From an uncultured Saprospiraceae bacterium (GTDB lineage: Bacteria > Bacteroidota > Bacteroidia > Chitinophagales > Saprospiraceae), in assembly GCA_937930625.1 (NCBI GenBank), contig CALHBW010000469.1:1-22999 (forward strand): a stretch of DNA of 22,999 bases, in the 5' to 3' direction. Positions 1 to 8,500 of this stretch are shown piece by piece. How positions within the stretch are numbered: position 1 is the stretch's first letter; each line of letters begins with the position of its first letter. The notes under the pieces are model-generated. The model did not search any database. It was not told the origin of the DNA and worked only from the letters and a program-made list of their open reading frames with translations. Both the position numbers and the translations under genes were made by a program.

Positions 1-200
1 GTTTTTTATCAAATAACTATAAAATTTAATTAATTGAATATTTTTTACCTTAATAAAAATTAAATAACTGATAATCAATTACTTATGATTTAAACCCGAA
101 TTTCCCAGTTACCTAATTTCCAAAATGTCCAAAGTCCAAAAAATTAATACCATTATTATTACAAACATAACTAAATAATTAGTTTAAAGTATTCTTAACA

Positions 201-1082
201 CTAAAATTTAATCTTAATTTCTACCGGATTATGGTCAGCCAAATCTTTGTGATTTTTGTTCCATTGATATTGTATTTTTGGTACTTTTCTAATGGTCGAA
301 AGCGTATTTTTTCCATTATTTTTATAGAAAATATAATCAATAATATGCTCGCGTTGGGTTTTATTCATGTCGTTTGTGGGTTCGTAGGTCGTGTTGGGGG
401 TACTATGAAGTTTGCCGTCTTCTGCCTTCAAAATGTTCATCATTTCCTTGTAGGTATTCGTTCCTTTTTTAATGTTAAAATCTCCGCAAATGATTTGTGG
501 TACATTTTCTTTTTGAAAGGGCAGCATCAATTCATCCCAAATTGCACGTACCTGACTCAATCGCAATTCGGGCGTACCCCCCGAATTGAGGTGTGTCCCA
601 ATGATTTGAAAGGCTTGTCCGTTCTTTTCTCCTTCAATCATTAGTGCGCCTTTGCGTGCCATTCGATTGTCAAAACCACTGCGTTCTTTAAAGCAAATAT
701 TTTCCACTTTTTTAATGGGAATTTTACTCAAAATCCAAACGCCACTACTCACTCTAAGTGATATATATCGCCTATTCGCCGGACCGATTTTATAGAGATA
801 ATCCTCTTGTAAGCAACGTTTTAGCTCCCGCCTCGCGCCACGATGAAATGCTTCTTGGAATACGATAATATCATAATCACTTTCGGCTAAAAGCTGTCCG
901 ATAGCGCGAGCGCGTTTGCGTTTTCCATTAAAAAAAATCAAGGGTGGCAGCATGTAGATATTCCATGATAAGACTTTTAATTCGACAGAATCAACGAGTG
1001 GTGTGTATGTTTTTTTATCGTTAGAATAAGCATTTGAACTTAGAACAAAAATTAAAAATAAGAATAAGACAAAGTTTTTCAT
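201..1082 (-). CDS. Secreted endonuclease/exonuclease/phosphatase-family hydrolase
   Basis: This 293-residue protein starts with a signal peptide (residues 1 to about 20, a hydrophobic run ending SSNAYS), so it should act in the periplasm or outside the cell. The rest is one EEP (DNase I-like) domain with its metal and catalytic residues in order: N41 in LSWN, E77 in FQEAF, H164 with N166 in GTHLN, D201 and N203 in GDFN, D249 in IDYIF, and D283-H284 in ADHNP. This family cleaves phosphodiester bonds in nucleic acids, phosphoinositides or sphingomyelin. The early LSWNIYMLPP stretch recalls neutral sphingomyelinase-like members, but the substrate cannot be told from sequence alone. It reads away from the M14 peptidase gene and shares a short divergent promoter region with it. 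The family call is firm; the substrate is open. Confidence 0.9.
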   Translation of the reverse strand: MKNFVLFLFLIFVLSSNAYSNDKKTYTPLVDSVELKVLSWNIYMLPPLIFFNGKRKRARAIGQLLAESDYDIIVFQEAFHRGARRELKRCLQEDYLYKIGPANRRYISLRVSSGVWILSKIPIKKVENICFKERSGFDNRMARKGALMIEGEKNGQAFQIIGTHLNSGGTPELRLSQVRAIWDELMLPFQKENVPQIICGDFNIKKGTNTYKEMMNILKAEDGKLHSTPNTTYEPTNDMNKTQREHIIDYIFYKNNGKNTLSTIRKVPKIQYQWNKNHKDLADHNPVEIKIKF

Positions 1083-1140
1083 TTTGCTAATGAAATAGAA
1101 AATAATGACTTATCTAAATTTTACTCATAAAATTTCAATT

Positions 1141-1148
1141 CAAATTTA
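1141..1148 (-). promoter_or_regulatory. Bacteroidota -7 promoter element for the EEP hydrolase
   Basis: On the minus strand this reads TAAATTTG, a full match to the Bacteroidota -7 consensus TAnnTTTG. It would give an untranslated leader of roughly 50 bases before the start at 1082. No good -33 TTTG lies at the usual distance, so the call rests on the -7 box and its position. Confidence 0.45.
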
Positions 1149-1178
1149 GTTTTTCTCAATTTTCGGAGTTTCATGTTG

Positions 1179-1186
1179 TATATTTG
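1179..1186 (+). promoter_or_regulatory. Bacteroidota -7 promoter element for the M14 peptidase
   Basis: The box reads TATATTTG and matches TAnnTTTG. Transcription would begin near 1192. That is downstream of the first in-frame ATG at 1173, so this box supports the later start at 1266, where the signal peptide begins. The -33 region is weak. Confidence 0.45.
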
Positions 1187-1200
1187 GTCTTTACGTAATG

Positions 1201-1236
1201 CAGACATTCGTGTCTGTTGTTGGCAAAGACACGAAT
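1201..1236 (+). promoter_or_regulatory. Leader hairpin(s) upstream of the M14 peptidase
   Basis: Two overlapping, mutually exclusive hairpins can form. The first has stem CAGACA (1201-1206) with TGTCTG (1211-1216) around a TTCG tetraloop. The second has stem ATTCGTGTCT (1206-1215) with AGACACGAAT (1227-1236). Both lie in the predicted leader about 30 to 65 bases before the start codon. They may be a small palindromic repeat or an RNA control element. Confidence 0.4.
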
Positions 1237-1265
1237 ATTTGTGTTATGCTGAAATGATAAACGAT

Positions 1266-3881
1266 ATGAAAAAGCCAATACTCAGCCTTTTTTTAGCTTG
1301 TTGTGTAATGACGATTTACGCCCAAGTTCCCCTCTCCTACTACCTTTCCGGAGATACGAAATACGACCCTGCTATTCCGACTCCCGAACAAGTATTTGGT
1401 TGGCAAATCGGAAAATGGCATGTCAGTCACGACAAAATCGTGATGTATATGCAGGTACTCGCTGCCTCATCTGACCGCGTGACGCTAGAAGAATATGCCC
1501 GAAGTTACGAGGACAGACCCTTGCTTTTGGCAACGATTACGAGTCCGGCGAATCATAAAAACATTGAGCAACTCAAAGCCGACCATGTTGCGCTGACCGA
1601 CCCTTCGAAATCTAAATCACTGAAAACCAATGATATGCCTTTGGTGCTTTATCAGGGCTACAGTGTGCATGGCAATGAACCGAGTGGCGGAAATGCTTCT
1701 TTGTTGTACGCTTATCATTTGGCGGCAGCACAGGGCAAAGAGATAGAGGAAGCACTACAAAATACTATTGTGTTGCTTGACCCTTGCTACAATCCCGATG
1801 GGTTTAATCGCTTTGCTTCGTGGGTCAATTCGCATAAAAGCAAGCATCCGAATCCGAGCGCAGATACACGCGAGCATAACGAAAGTTGGCCCCGAGGACG
1901 CACCAATCATTATTGGTTTGACCTGAACCGCGATTGGTTGTTGGTGCAGCACCCGGAGAGTCGCGGGCGTATTGCGAAGTTTCAGGAATGGAAACCCAAC
2001 ATCCTCACCGACCACCATGAAATGGGCAGAAACAGCACTTTCTTTTTCCAACCCGGTATTCCCTCCCGTACCAATCCTTTGACACCGCCAAAAAATCAGG
2101 AATTGACGGAAAAAATAGCTGCTTACCATGCAAAAGCATTGGATGAAATCGGTTCTTTATATTACAACAAAGAATCATTCGATGATTTTTATTATGGCAA
2201 AGGTTCGACCTATCCCGATGCTCAGGGTTGTATTGGTATTTTGTTTGAGCAGGCGAGTTCGCGCGGGCATTTGCAGGAGAGTGTGAATGGAGATTTATCT
2301 TTTCCATTTACTATCAAAAATCAATTGACGACTTCGCTTTCTACACTGGAAGCTGCCCAAAATTTGCGGGTAGAATTGCTTGATTTTCAGCGCGATTTCT
2401 ATACATCAGGTATGAATCAAGCCAAATCTTCGCGCACGAAAGCCTATATTTTTGGGGATGAGTACGATGCAAATCGCACCCAACATTTGCTTGATTTAAT
2501 TAGTCGCCACGATATAGAAATCTATGAAAATGATAAAGACATTGAGCAGGGCGGCTATACTTTCCGAAAAGGAAAATCATACATTGTACCGACTGCACAA
2601 CGACAAGCACGCTTGGTAGAGGCGATGTTTGAACAGCGTACTACATTTACCGATAGTCTTTTCTACGATATTTCTGCATGGACTTTACCACTGGCTTTTA
2701 ATATTCCGCATGAAAAATTATTAAATATTAATTTTTCAAATAAAAATCCGATAAAAAAGCCTACATTTGCACCGAAAGAAATTATTGGTGGTCAAAGTGA
2801 TTATGCGTATTTGATGGATTGGAATGATTATCATGCCCCGCGTGTGTTGGGAAAATTGTTGGAAGATGGCTTGAAAGCAAAGGTGGCTACCCAACCTTGT
2901 GAAGCCATATGCAAAAGTGGTACGGCTTACAAATTTGACTACGGAACGATTATGATTCCCACAAATCAGGATATTATGAGTTCTGATAAATTATATATAT
3001 ATTTATCGCAACTTTCTTCTAAAAACGGCGTATCTATATATGGTATTGCTACGGGTTTGGCAAGTGCAGGTATTGACTTGGGAAGTCCGAGTTTTTCGGC
3101 TTTGCATGCGCCAAAAGCCTTGCTTTTGGTAGGCGATGGCATCAACTCTTACGATGCCGGAGAGGTTTGGCATTTGTTGGATGAGCGTTTTGATATGCCG
3201 CTTACGGTAGTGGATATGAAGCGATTCAAGTCCTTGAATATGAGCAATTACAAAACGCTCATTATGACAGATGGCAACTACTCCCCGCTATCTGCCGCAA
3301 GCGTCAGAGAATGGGTCGCTGACGGCGGTACGCTCGTTGCTATGAAAGGCGCGAACAGATGGCTCAAAAGTCATGGGCTTAGTGGCGTAGAATTTAAAGC
3401 CACTGCAAGACCCAAGCGCAAACGCCCCTACGCAAGCCTCTCCAATGATACCGGCGCACAGTATATCGGTGGCAATATTTTGGAGGCTAGACTCGACCTT
3501 AGCCATCCTTTGGGCTATGGTTATCAACGCAGTATGCTGCCTGTTTTTCGTCGTGGCACTTTATTTTTTACTCCTCCCAAAAACACTTATGCTGCCCCCC
3601 TATCCTACACTTCTAATCCGCTGATGGCGGGTTACATTTCAAAAGAAAATTTGCGAACAGCAGGCAATGCAGCCGCAGCCGTAGTGACACGTATTGGCAA
3701 CGGGCGGGTGATTAGTTTGTCAGATAATCCGAATTTTCGCGGCTTTTGGTACGGAACAAATAAACTATTTTTAAATGCTATCTTTTTCGGACATACTATT
3801 AGTAGCGGTGCTAGTGAGTCTGTCGGTATGCCCACAGACGATGAGGAAGATGAAGCATTAGAACATGGACATAAACATTGA
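1266..3881 (+). CDS. Secreted M14-family zinc metallocarboxypeptidase-like protein
   Basis: This 871-residue protein starts with a signal peptide (MKKPILSLFLACCVMTIYAQ). The open frame runs back to 1173, but those 31 residues are not signal-like and lie upstream of or across the likely promoter, so 1266 is preferred. The M14 zinc site is visible: H135 and E138 in VHGNEPSGG, a third ligand at H250 or H251 in TDHHEMG, and a likely catalytic glutamate at E328 in LFEQASSRG. The family hydrolyses peptide bonds, mostly at C-termini. The remaining about 500 residues form a long extension seen in large Bacteroidota M14 proteins; its middle part (about residues 620-720, LLLVGDGI and LIMTDGNYS) resembles a GATase1-like fold without an obvious catalytic triad. 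The end is acidic and histidine-rich (DDEEDEALEHGHKH). The substrate is unknown. Confidence 0.88.
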   Translation: MKKPILSLFLACCVMTIYAQVPLSYYLSGDTKYDPAIPTPEQVFGWQIGKWHVSHDKIVMYMQVLAASSDRVTLEEYARSYEDRPLLLATITSPANHKNIEQLKADHVALTDPSKSKSLKTNDMPLVLYQGYSVHGNEPSGGNASLLYAYHLAAAQGKEIEEALQNTIVLLDPCYNPDGFNRFASWVNSHKSKHPNPSADTREHNESWPRGRTNHYWFDLNRDWLLVQHPESRGRIAKFQEWKPNILTDHHEMGRNSTFFFQPGIPSRTNPLTPPKNQELTEKIAAYHAKALDEIGSLYYNKESFDDFYYGKGSTYPDAQGCIGILFEQASSRGHLQESVNGDLSFPFTIKNQLTTSLSTLEAAQNLRVELLDFQRDFYTSGMNQAKSSRTKAYIFGDEYDANRTQHLLDLISRHDIEIYENDKDIEQGGYTFRKGKSYIVPTAQRQARLVEAMFEQRTTFTDSLFYDISAWTLPLAFNIPHEKLLNINFSNKNPIKKPTFAPKEIIGGQSDYAYLMDWNDYHAPRVLGKLLEDGLKAKVATQPCEAICKSGTAYKFDYGTIMIPTNQDIMSSDKLYIYLSQLSSKNGVSIYGIATGLASAGIDLGSPSFSALHAPKALLLVGDGINSYDAGEVWHLLDERFDMPLTVVDMKRFKSLNMSNYKTLIMTDGNYSPLSAASVREWVADGGTLVAMKGANRWLKSHGLSGVEFKATARPKRKRPYASLSNDTGAQYIGGNILEARLDLSHPLGYGYQRSMLPVFRRGTLFFTPPKNTYAAPLSYTSNPLMAGYISKENLRTAGNAAAAVVTRIGNGRVISLSDNPNFRGFWYGTNKLFLNAIFFGHTISSGASESVGMPTDDEEDEALEHGHKH

Positions 3882-3937
3882 TGTACTCATATTTTTATTT
3901 TCGCTGCGCGAAAATTATATGTTAGTGCATGAGTACA
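3882..3937. terminator. Nested inverted repeat after the M14 gene
   Basis: The outer arms TGTACTCAT (3882-3890) and ATGAGTACA (3929-3937) enclose a perfect inner hairpin, TTTTCGC (3898-3904) and GCGAAAA (3908-3914), around a 3-base loop. It begins right at the M14 stop codon and sits before the kinase start, so it may end the M14 transcript. There is no strong T-run, so it could also be a small palindromic repeat. Confidence 0.45.
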
Positions 3938-3959
3938 CTTTAGATTAGCACATAACAAT

Positions 3960-6900
3960 ATGTGGCGCTTTCCAATTATAATACTCGCTTTTCAACTGCT
4001 TGTTTTTCAGGCGAATGCCTTTCAGCAAGCGGTACAAGCAATGAAGCATCTTTCGCAGGAAGATGGGTTATTGTCGTCTGTTGTTAATGCTATTGAGCAG
4101 GATGATTTGGGCTTTATTTGGTTTGGGACAGATGTTGGATTGACGCGCTATGATGGGTATCGCTTCAAAAATTATACGGTATCAGAAGGGCTTCCCGGTA
4201 ATCGGGTAACGGATTTGAAGTATGACAATCAGGGACGTTTGTGGATAATGACAAAAGGGCAATTGTGTTATCTTTTTGAAGGAGAATTTTATTATGACAA
4301 TGAACCGCTGCCCGAACAACCTCCAAATGCTCAAATTACTTCTTTTACACTCACCAAAAATGGTCATCTTTGGTTTACGACAAAAGAAAAACTAATTGCC
4401 TTGGATAGTACTTTGAGTGAGCTTGTTTGGACTTCGGATAGTATTTCAGGTATGCCTTTTAATCAGCCAAAAATTCAATTTGAAGACAATCAAGGGGCTT
4501 TATGGATACATAACAATGACAATTATATGTTTAAGATTACGGAAGAAGACCTTGTATTAGTGACTCTCGAATCTTCTTCTTCTCCCACTAATTTTATCCA
4601 AGCTGCTTGTGTTGATAATGATATTTTTTATACCGATGGTACTAATTTAATTTTTTTGGACCAAAGCAATGCAAGGATTAAAAAATTGCCAAAAGCGGGA
4701 AATTACTTGGACGGTATTCAGGAAGTAGTCGTTCATTTGTCCGATAAAAACCCAATACAATCAAAGCTGCCTTTTCTCACAAAAGATAGCCAAGGCAGAA
4801 TTTGGACTGCCGAATCGGATGGTGGTTTTGTGGTTTTGTATGGCGATGAAAACAACACATTAAAATTGCCCGAAGGTATTATCGCATCGGATATGTACGA
4901 AGATGTATCGGGTAATTTATGGTTTGCCACACGCAATCAAGGGGTTTATTTTTTGGATGCTTCCAATTATTCGGCTGCGAATAGTATTCGTCTTTTTTTG
5001 AGTAAAAAATCCGTTAAAAGTATCTGTTCATCAAGTGGTCATACATTTGTTGTTGCCAATAATAATCTATATCGTTATGACCTAGACCAAGATAGTTTTT
5101 ATCTGCAAAAAGATGTTCCCGACAATATCAATGCCATTACATTTCTCAATAATGAAGATATTTTATTGAGTTATGAAGATGAAATATTACAATATAATAA
5201 GGGTATCCAAAAAAAATATAACATCCAACAAGTATCGGTAATGACCGCAAGCCAAGGTAATCTGTACTATGGTGCGGGAAAACAACTTCGGCAAATTGCT
5301 TTTGAGGATTTGCCCAATCCCTCTGATTACAAATCTATCTTAAATCGTCCCGTTACCTGTATTTTTATAGATAAAAAAGGACAGAAATGGATAGGTACAG
5401 AGGAAGGACTCTACAAATATGCAGATGATAATAATGCAGAAGCCCCGGATATGATTTTCGTAAACAGCATTTCGGGCATCAGACAAACGGACGACGGCAC
5501 TATCTGGGTAGCCACCAAAGATGCCGGAGTATTTGGGTTTCAGGATGCTGAGAAGCCCATTATCCATATCAATAAGGACAATTATCTTGACCATAATTAC
5601 TGCACAGGGCTTGTTGCAGAGGCTGATGCCCTGTGGGTTTCTACTCGTTCAAGTATTCATAAAATTTCCGATATTGACTTCAATCAACAACTCTGTTATA
5701 TAAGTTCTTTGTCAGAAAAAGATGTCTCTCAACTTACTGGTATTCAATCCATAGCAGTTGACAGTAATCATACATTTATAGGTACACAACAGGGCTTAAT
5801 CCAAGTCAAAAAACAGTATTTTGGGAAAAATTACGATGCAAATAAAATAGTTATTACCGATATTTTTCAAGATAATAACAAAGCCTTAGCACTCAATGAT
5901 TTGATAGAACTTTCTCATAAAAACAATACCATACGCATCAATTATGCAGCTATCAATTATGCCCAACAGAATAATATCGTATATCGTTATAGGATGAACA
6001 TAAAAGGGCTAGCAATAGAATGGGAAAAAACAAAGGATGTCACTACGCCTATCTATGTACTCCAATCCGGCAATCATACCTTTGAGGTACAGGCAATTGG
6101 AGGTTCGTGGAAAAAATCTTCCGAAATTGCCAAACTAGATATTAGTGTCTCAAAGCCCTTCACACAAACCACAGGTTTTCGATTCTTGATGGCTTTTTTG
6201 GCAGCACTTATTTTTATTTCGCTATATCGTATATATGATGATAACAGGCAAAAAACAAGGCTCAAAGAAATCGTTGCACAAAAAACTGCCAACCTCAAAG
6301 ATAATCTTAATAAACTGGAACGCATCAACAACGAATTAGAAGAATTTAATTATGTAGTGGCGCACGACCTCAAAGCCCCCCTGCGTTCTATATATAGTTT
6401 TTCTCAACTCCTTCAACGAACAGATAGCAAAAACATCAGTGCAGCCGGCAACGATTATATAGGTTTTATCCAACAAAGCGCAATGCGTCTTCAAGAAACC
6501 ATTGAAGACCTCTTATCGTTTTCGGGTATTGACAAGACGGAAAATACCGAAACCCAAGTTGATTTGAATAGCATCTTGGACGATACCTTGAGCAATTTGC
6601 AAGGTATTATCGAAGTGAAAAATGTACAAATTAAACGAAACGAACTCCCGACAATTTCGGCTAATCCTGCTCACATGCTTCAGGTTTTTCAAAATCTGCT
6701 ATCAAATGGCATCAAATATCAACCGATTGACAATCAGCCGATTATCAATATTGATTGCGCCTCAAAAGGAAACGATTGGCTATTTGCTGTAAAAGATAAT
6801 GGCATCGGAATAAACAAGGAATATGAAGATAAAGTATTCAGAATATTCCAACGACTACACAGTGGTGAAGAATATACCGGTACAGGTATCGGCTTACCGA

Positions 6901-6995
6901 TTGTCAAGAAAATTATCGAATCGAATGGCGGAAAAATCTGGTTTGAATCTGAACTCGGCAAAGGAACGACCTTCTTTTTTACATTGCCTAAATGA
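3960..6995 (+). CDS. Two-component sensor histidine kinase with periplasmic propeller and Y_Y_Y domain
   Basis: This is a 1011-residue membrane sensor. A signal segment (residues 1 to about 20) is followed by a long periplasmic region with propeller repeats of the Reg_prop type (for example DDLGFIWFGTDVGL, DNQGRLWIMTKG, DSQGRIWTAESDGG, DVSGNLWFATRNQG, KKGQKWIGTEEG). A Y_Y_Y-type beta-sandwich lies at about 650-735, one membrane helix at about 742-760, then a short linker. The cytoplasmic part has a HisKA domain with the phospho-accepting H802 in AHDLKAPL, and a HATPase_c domain with an N box (FQNLLSNGIKYQ, about 910), DNGIGI (about 947), GTGIGLP (about 975) and GKGTTFFF near the end. It ends there, without the receiver and AraC-type domains of hybrid systems that sense glycans. 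No response regulator gene lies in the window, so it is an orphan here and its ligand is unknown. Confidence 0.93.
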   Translation: MWRFPIIILAFQLLVFQANAFQQAVQAMKHLSQEDGLLSSVVNAIEQDDLGFIWFGTDVGLTRYDGYRFKNYTVSEGLPGNRVTDLKYDNQGRLWIMTKGQLCYLFEGEFYYDNEPLPEQPPNAQITSFTLTKNGHLWFTTKEKLIALDSTLSELVWTSDSISGMPFNQPKIQFEDNQGALWIHNNDNYMFKITEEDLVLVTLESSSSPTNFIQAACVDNDIFYTDGTNLIFLDQSNARIKKLPKAGNYLDGIQEVVVHLSDKNPIQSKLPFLTKDSQGRIWTAESDGGFVVLYGDENNTLKLPEGIIASDMYEDVSGNLWFATRNQGVYFLDASNYSAANSIRLFLSKKSVKSICSSSGHTFVVANNNLYRYDLDQDSFYLQKDVPDNINAITFLNNEDILLSYEDEILQYNKGIQKKYNIQQVSVMTASQGNLYYGAGKQLRQIAFEDLPNPSDYKSILNRPVTCIFIDKKGQKWIGTEEGLYKYADDNNAEAPDMIFVNSISGIRQTDDGTIWVATKDAGVFGFQDAEKPIIHINKDNYLDHNYCTGLVAEADALWVSTRSSIHKISDIDFNQQLCYISSLSEKDVSQLTGIQSIAVDSNHTFIGTQQGLIQVKKQYFGKNYDANKIVITDIFQDNNKALALNDLIELSHKNNTIRINYAAINYAQQNNIVYRYRMNIKGLAIEWEKTKDVTTPIYVLQSGNHTFEVQAIGGSWKKSSEIAKLDISVSKPFTQTTGFRFLMAFLAALIFISLYRIYDDNRQKTRLKEIVAQKTANLKDNLNKLERINNELEEFNYVVAHDLKAPLRSIYSFSQLLQRTDSKNISAAGNDYIGFIQQSAMRLQETIEDLLSFSGIDKTENTETQVDLNSILDDTLSNLQGIIEVKNVQIKRNELPTISANPAHMLQVFQNLLSNGIKYQPIDNQPIINIDCASKGNDWLFAVKDNGIGINKEYEDKVFRIFQRLHSGEEYTGTGIGLPIVKKIIESNGGKIWFESELGKGTTFFFTLPK

Positions 6996-7030
6996 TTGTT
7001 GATTTTGCTATTTTTGATTTTGTGAACGTA

Positions 7031-7957
7031 TCAAGAATCAGAAAATTTGGAGTGTAGTTTAAGCCAAAACTTCTTCCCATCATCCGACAGTTCATATTTG
7101 GTACTATAATTATTGGGAACATTCCTATACATATCTTCAGTGAGTCCGTACTTGGCAAGTTTGCTGACGTATTCGAATTTGTTGAGCTTCGTTTGGTCTT
7201 CTATATAAAAATAATGTAAAAGATTGAGCGTTTGGTGTCCGAATTTAGTCTTTACTGCTTCAATTTCTTCTGCTTGAATGGCATCCGGTTGCAGAGGAGA
7301 TTTTTCGAGTATATTTGAGAGGTCTTCAAAACTCAATCCATTGTAAGTCTCTATATTTGAGGTGGCTAAACGTTCTCTTAATGCAATATTTTCCTTCGTG
7401 AGTTGCGCCATTTGTTCTGCCAAATTATCCGTATCTACTTCTTGGTCGCCTCTCACCCAACCCACCAAGTTTTCTCTTCTCGCAAATTCACCCATCGTCT
7501 CGTGAACCGCCAATTTGATGTCTTTTATATCGTCAAAAAATTTGACCATTTTGGATAAAACAATCCCTCTAAACGCTTTGAGTTTTTGCGGATTTTGTAA
7601 TTCCAATACAGATTTCCCGTCTTTATCCACCTTATTATCGAGCGCATTTTCATTGATAACAACAGCAAATAAAGGCATGCCCAAACTCACCGCATAATCG
7701 TATTCCAAATGCGTATAACTCTTCCCTGATTTTGGCTCAATACTCCCGTACCGACCACCGAGAATGAGCAAATACACATCCGAATCTTCAATCCATCGCT
7801 TGATGACATTCATTTGCGATTCATCCCCTGCGGTGAATAGTTCCATACCTGCGGGAATATGTCCGCAAGACAAAATAGCTTGTACAGCCGCCTGCCTTTC
7901 TTCGATTAAATCTACGTAAGTGGAGGAGACGAATACTTGAAGTTTCTTTTTTCGCAT
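7031..7957 (-). CDS. DUF4062 domain protein with C-terminal helical/winged-helix-like region
   Basis: Residues 3 to about 95 of this 308-residue protein are a typical DUF4062 domain: VFVSSTYVDLIEERQ, then GMELF, then SDVYLLILGGRYGS, and SYTHLEYDYA. The domain has a TIR/nucleoside-processing-like alpha/beta fold and is often fused to STAND NTPase or other signalling parts in bacteria. A short coiled coil follows (about 183-205, LAEQMAQLTKENIALRERLA), then a C-terminal part (about 240-308) that looks like a small DNA-binding or adaptor fold, ending in a YELSDDGKKFW strand-helix typical of winged helices. There is no signal peptide, so it is cytosolic. It stands alone, convergent with the kinase gene. 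A role in conflict or defence is possible by family association only; no effector or partner is adjacent. Confidence 0.85.
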   Translation of the reverse strand: MRKKKLQVFVSSTYVDLIEERQAAVQAILSCGHIPAGMELFTAGDESQMNVIKRWIEDSDVYLLILGGRYGSIEPKSGKSYTHLEYDYAVSLGMPLFAVVINENALDNKVDKDGKSVLELQNPQKLKAFRGIVLSKMVKFFDDIKDIKLAVHETMGEFARRENLVGWVRGDQEVDTDNLAEQMAQLTKENIALRERLATSNIETYNGLSFEDLSNILEKSPLQPDAIQAEEIEAVKTKFGHQTLNLLHYFYIEDQTKLNKFEYVSKLAKYGLTEDMYRNVPNNYSTKYELSDDGKKFWLKLHSKFSDS

Positions 7958-7996
7958 GTGGTAGATTCAGAGATTAGAATGAAATAAATATTTTCG

Positions 7997-8004
7997 CAAA
8001 GATA
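7997..8004 (-). promoter_or_regulatory. Bacteroidota -7 promoter element for the DUF4062 gene
   Basis: On the minus strand this reads TATCTTTG, a full TAnnTTTG match, 39 bases before the start codon at 7957. The -33 element is not clear. Confidence 0.5.
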
Positions 8005-8181
8005 AGAAATGCAAAAGGAGTGAATAATATTTTTATGGATAAAATTGAAATCTATATATGACAATGTAATTACCGTCCTGTCGGTTCCATTTTCTGTATT
8101 GGTCGCTTGGATTTGCTGGTGTATGGAATTGGTGGGGGATTCCTCGCTGAAAAGCCATAAAAAATACCCTTTCCAGCAAGC

Positions 8182-8270
8182 AATAAAAATATTAGTCGCT
8201 GAAACATATCATTTTCACCACATTTCAGCAACCAATATTTTTATTAGTCGCTGAAAAGTATCAATTTCAC
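8182..8270. repeat. Inverted and direct short repeat upstream of the ATPase remnant
   Basis: Arms 8182-8204 and 8223-8245 are inverted copies matching at 21 of 23 positions. Overlapping them, 8190-8218 and 8242-8270 are direct copies matching at 26 of 29 positions, with period 52. The shared core is TTAGTCGCTGAAA; a further TCGCTGAAA occurs near 8145. The arrangement looks like a small palindromic element that was partly duplicated. Confidence 0.6.
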
Positions 8271-8436
8271 AAAAGTTTATCCCGACAATTTGCGTAAAAA
8301 GATGTGGCGTTTTGAAGAAATCACCAAGACCAAAAAACAAATTTCATGGGTATTTATCTCTGCTTTCGGATTAAATGAAAATGAATATAGCTTGGATATT
8401 ATTAGTAAATCCTTGATATTAGATATACTATTTTAG
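8251..8436 (+). pseudogene. Probable 3' remnant of an AAA-type ATPase gene
   Basis: An open stretch ending at the stop 8434-8436 encodes about 60 residues, with an internal ATG at 8302. The part DNLRKKMWRFEEITKTKK, followed by a short beta-rich section (WVFISAFGLNENEYS) and ending SLILDILF, resembles from memory the extreme C-terminus of Bacteroidota AAA-family ATPases, which commonly end in a TKTKK-then-TYGL/NEYS-then-LDDLF pattern. No Walker motifs or other parts of such a gene lie upstream. The similarity begins right where the repeat at 8242-8270 ends, which suggests the rest was deleted or replaced. It could instead be a small standalone gene of 44 codons from 8302. No search could be run to confirm this. 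Confidence 0.4.
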
Positions 8437-8451
8437 TAAGGACGAAAAAAA

Positions 8452-8487
8452 TCGGTAGTGTTCGAGTAAAGTATGGAACACTACCGA
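8452..8487. promoter_or_regulatory. Perfect 12-bp hairpin just upstream of the VWA gene
   Basis: Arms TCGGTAGTGTTC (8452-8463) and GAACACTACCGA (8476-8487) are perfectly complementary around a 12-base loop and end 13 bases before the start at 8501. On the minus strand the hairpin is followed by seven T residues, the form of an intrinsic terminator, but no minus-strand gene ends here. On the plus strand it could be an operator or a leader hairpin that limits access to the start. Confidence 0.55.
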
Positions 8488-8500
8488 AAAATCAGCAACT

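Larger units (their letters stand above)
7958..8500. other. Spacer between the DUF4062 and VWA genes
   Basis: This 543-base gap holds the DUF4062 promoter (7997-8004), the repeat at 8182-8270, the ATPase remnant at 8251-8436 and a hairpin at 8452-8487. Between 8005 and 8181 I see only AT-rich sequence without a supported gene. Confidence 0.6.

Noticed and set aside
231..644. 137-codon plus-strand frame opposite the hydrolase gene
   Set aside because: It is the shadow of the minus-strand hydrolase, which carries all EEP catalytic motifs.
1173..1265. Start of the M14 peptidase at the first ATG (1173)
   Set aside because: The first 31 residues are not a signal peptide, and the likely promoter box lies downstream of that ATG.
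3960..7957. Kinase plus DUF4062 as one sensory or defence unit
   Set aside because: The two genes are convergent, have separate promoters, and share no domain link.
8045..8254. 69-codon open frame as a small gene
   Set aside because: Much of its 3' half is the palindromic/direct repeat at 8182-8270, and the translation has no protein-like or family features.
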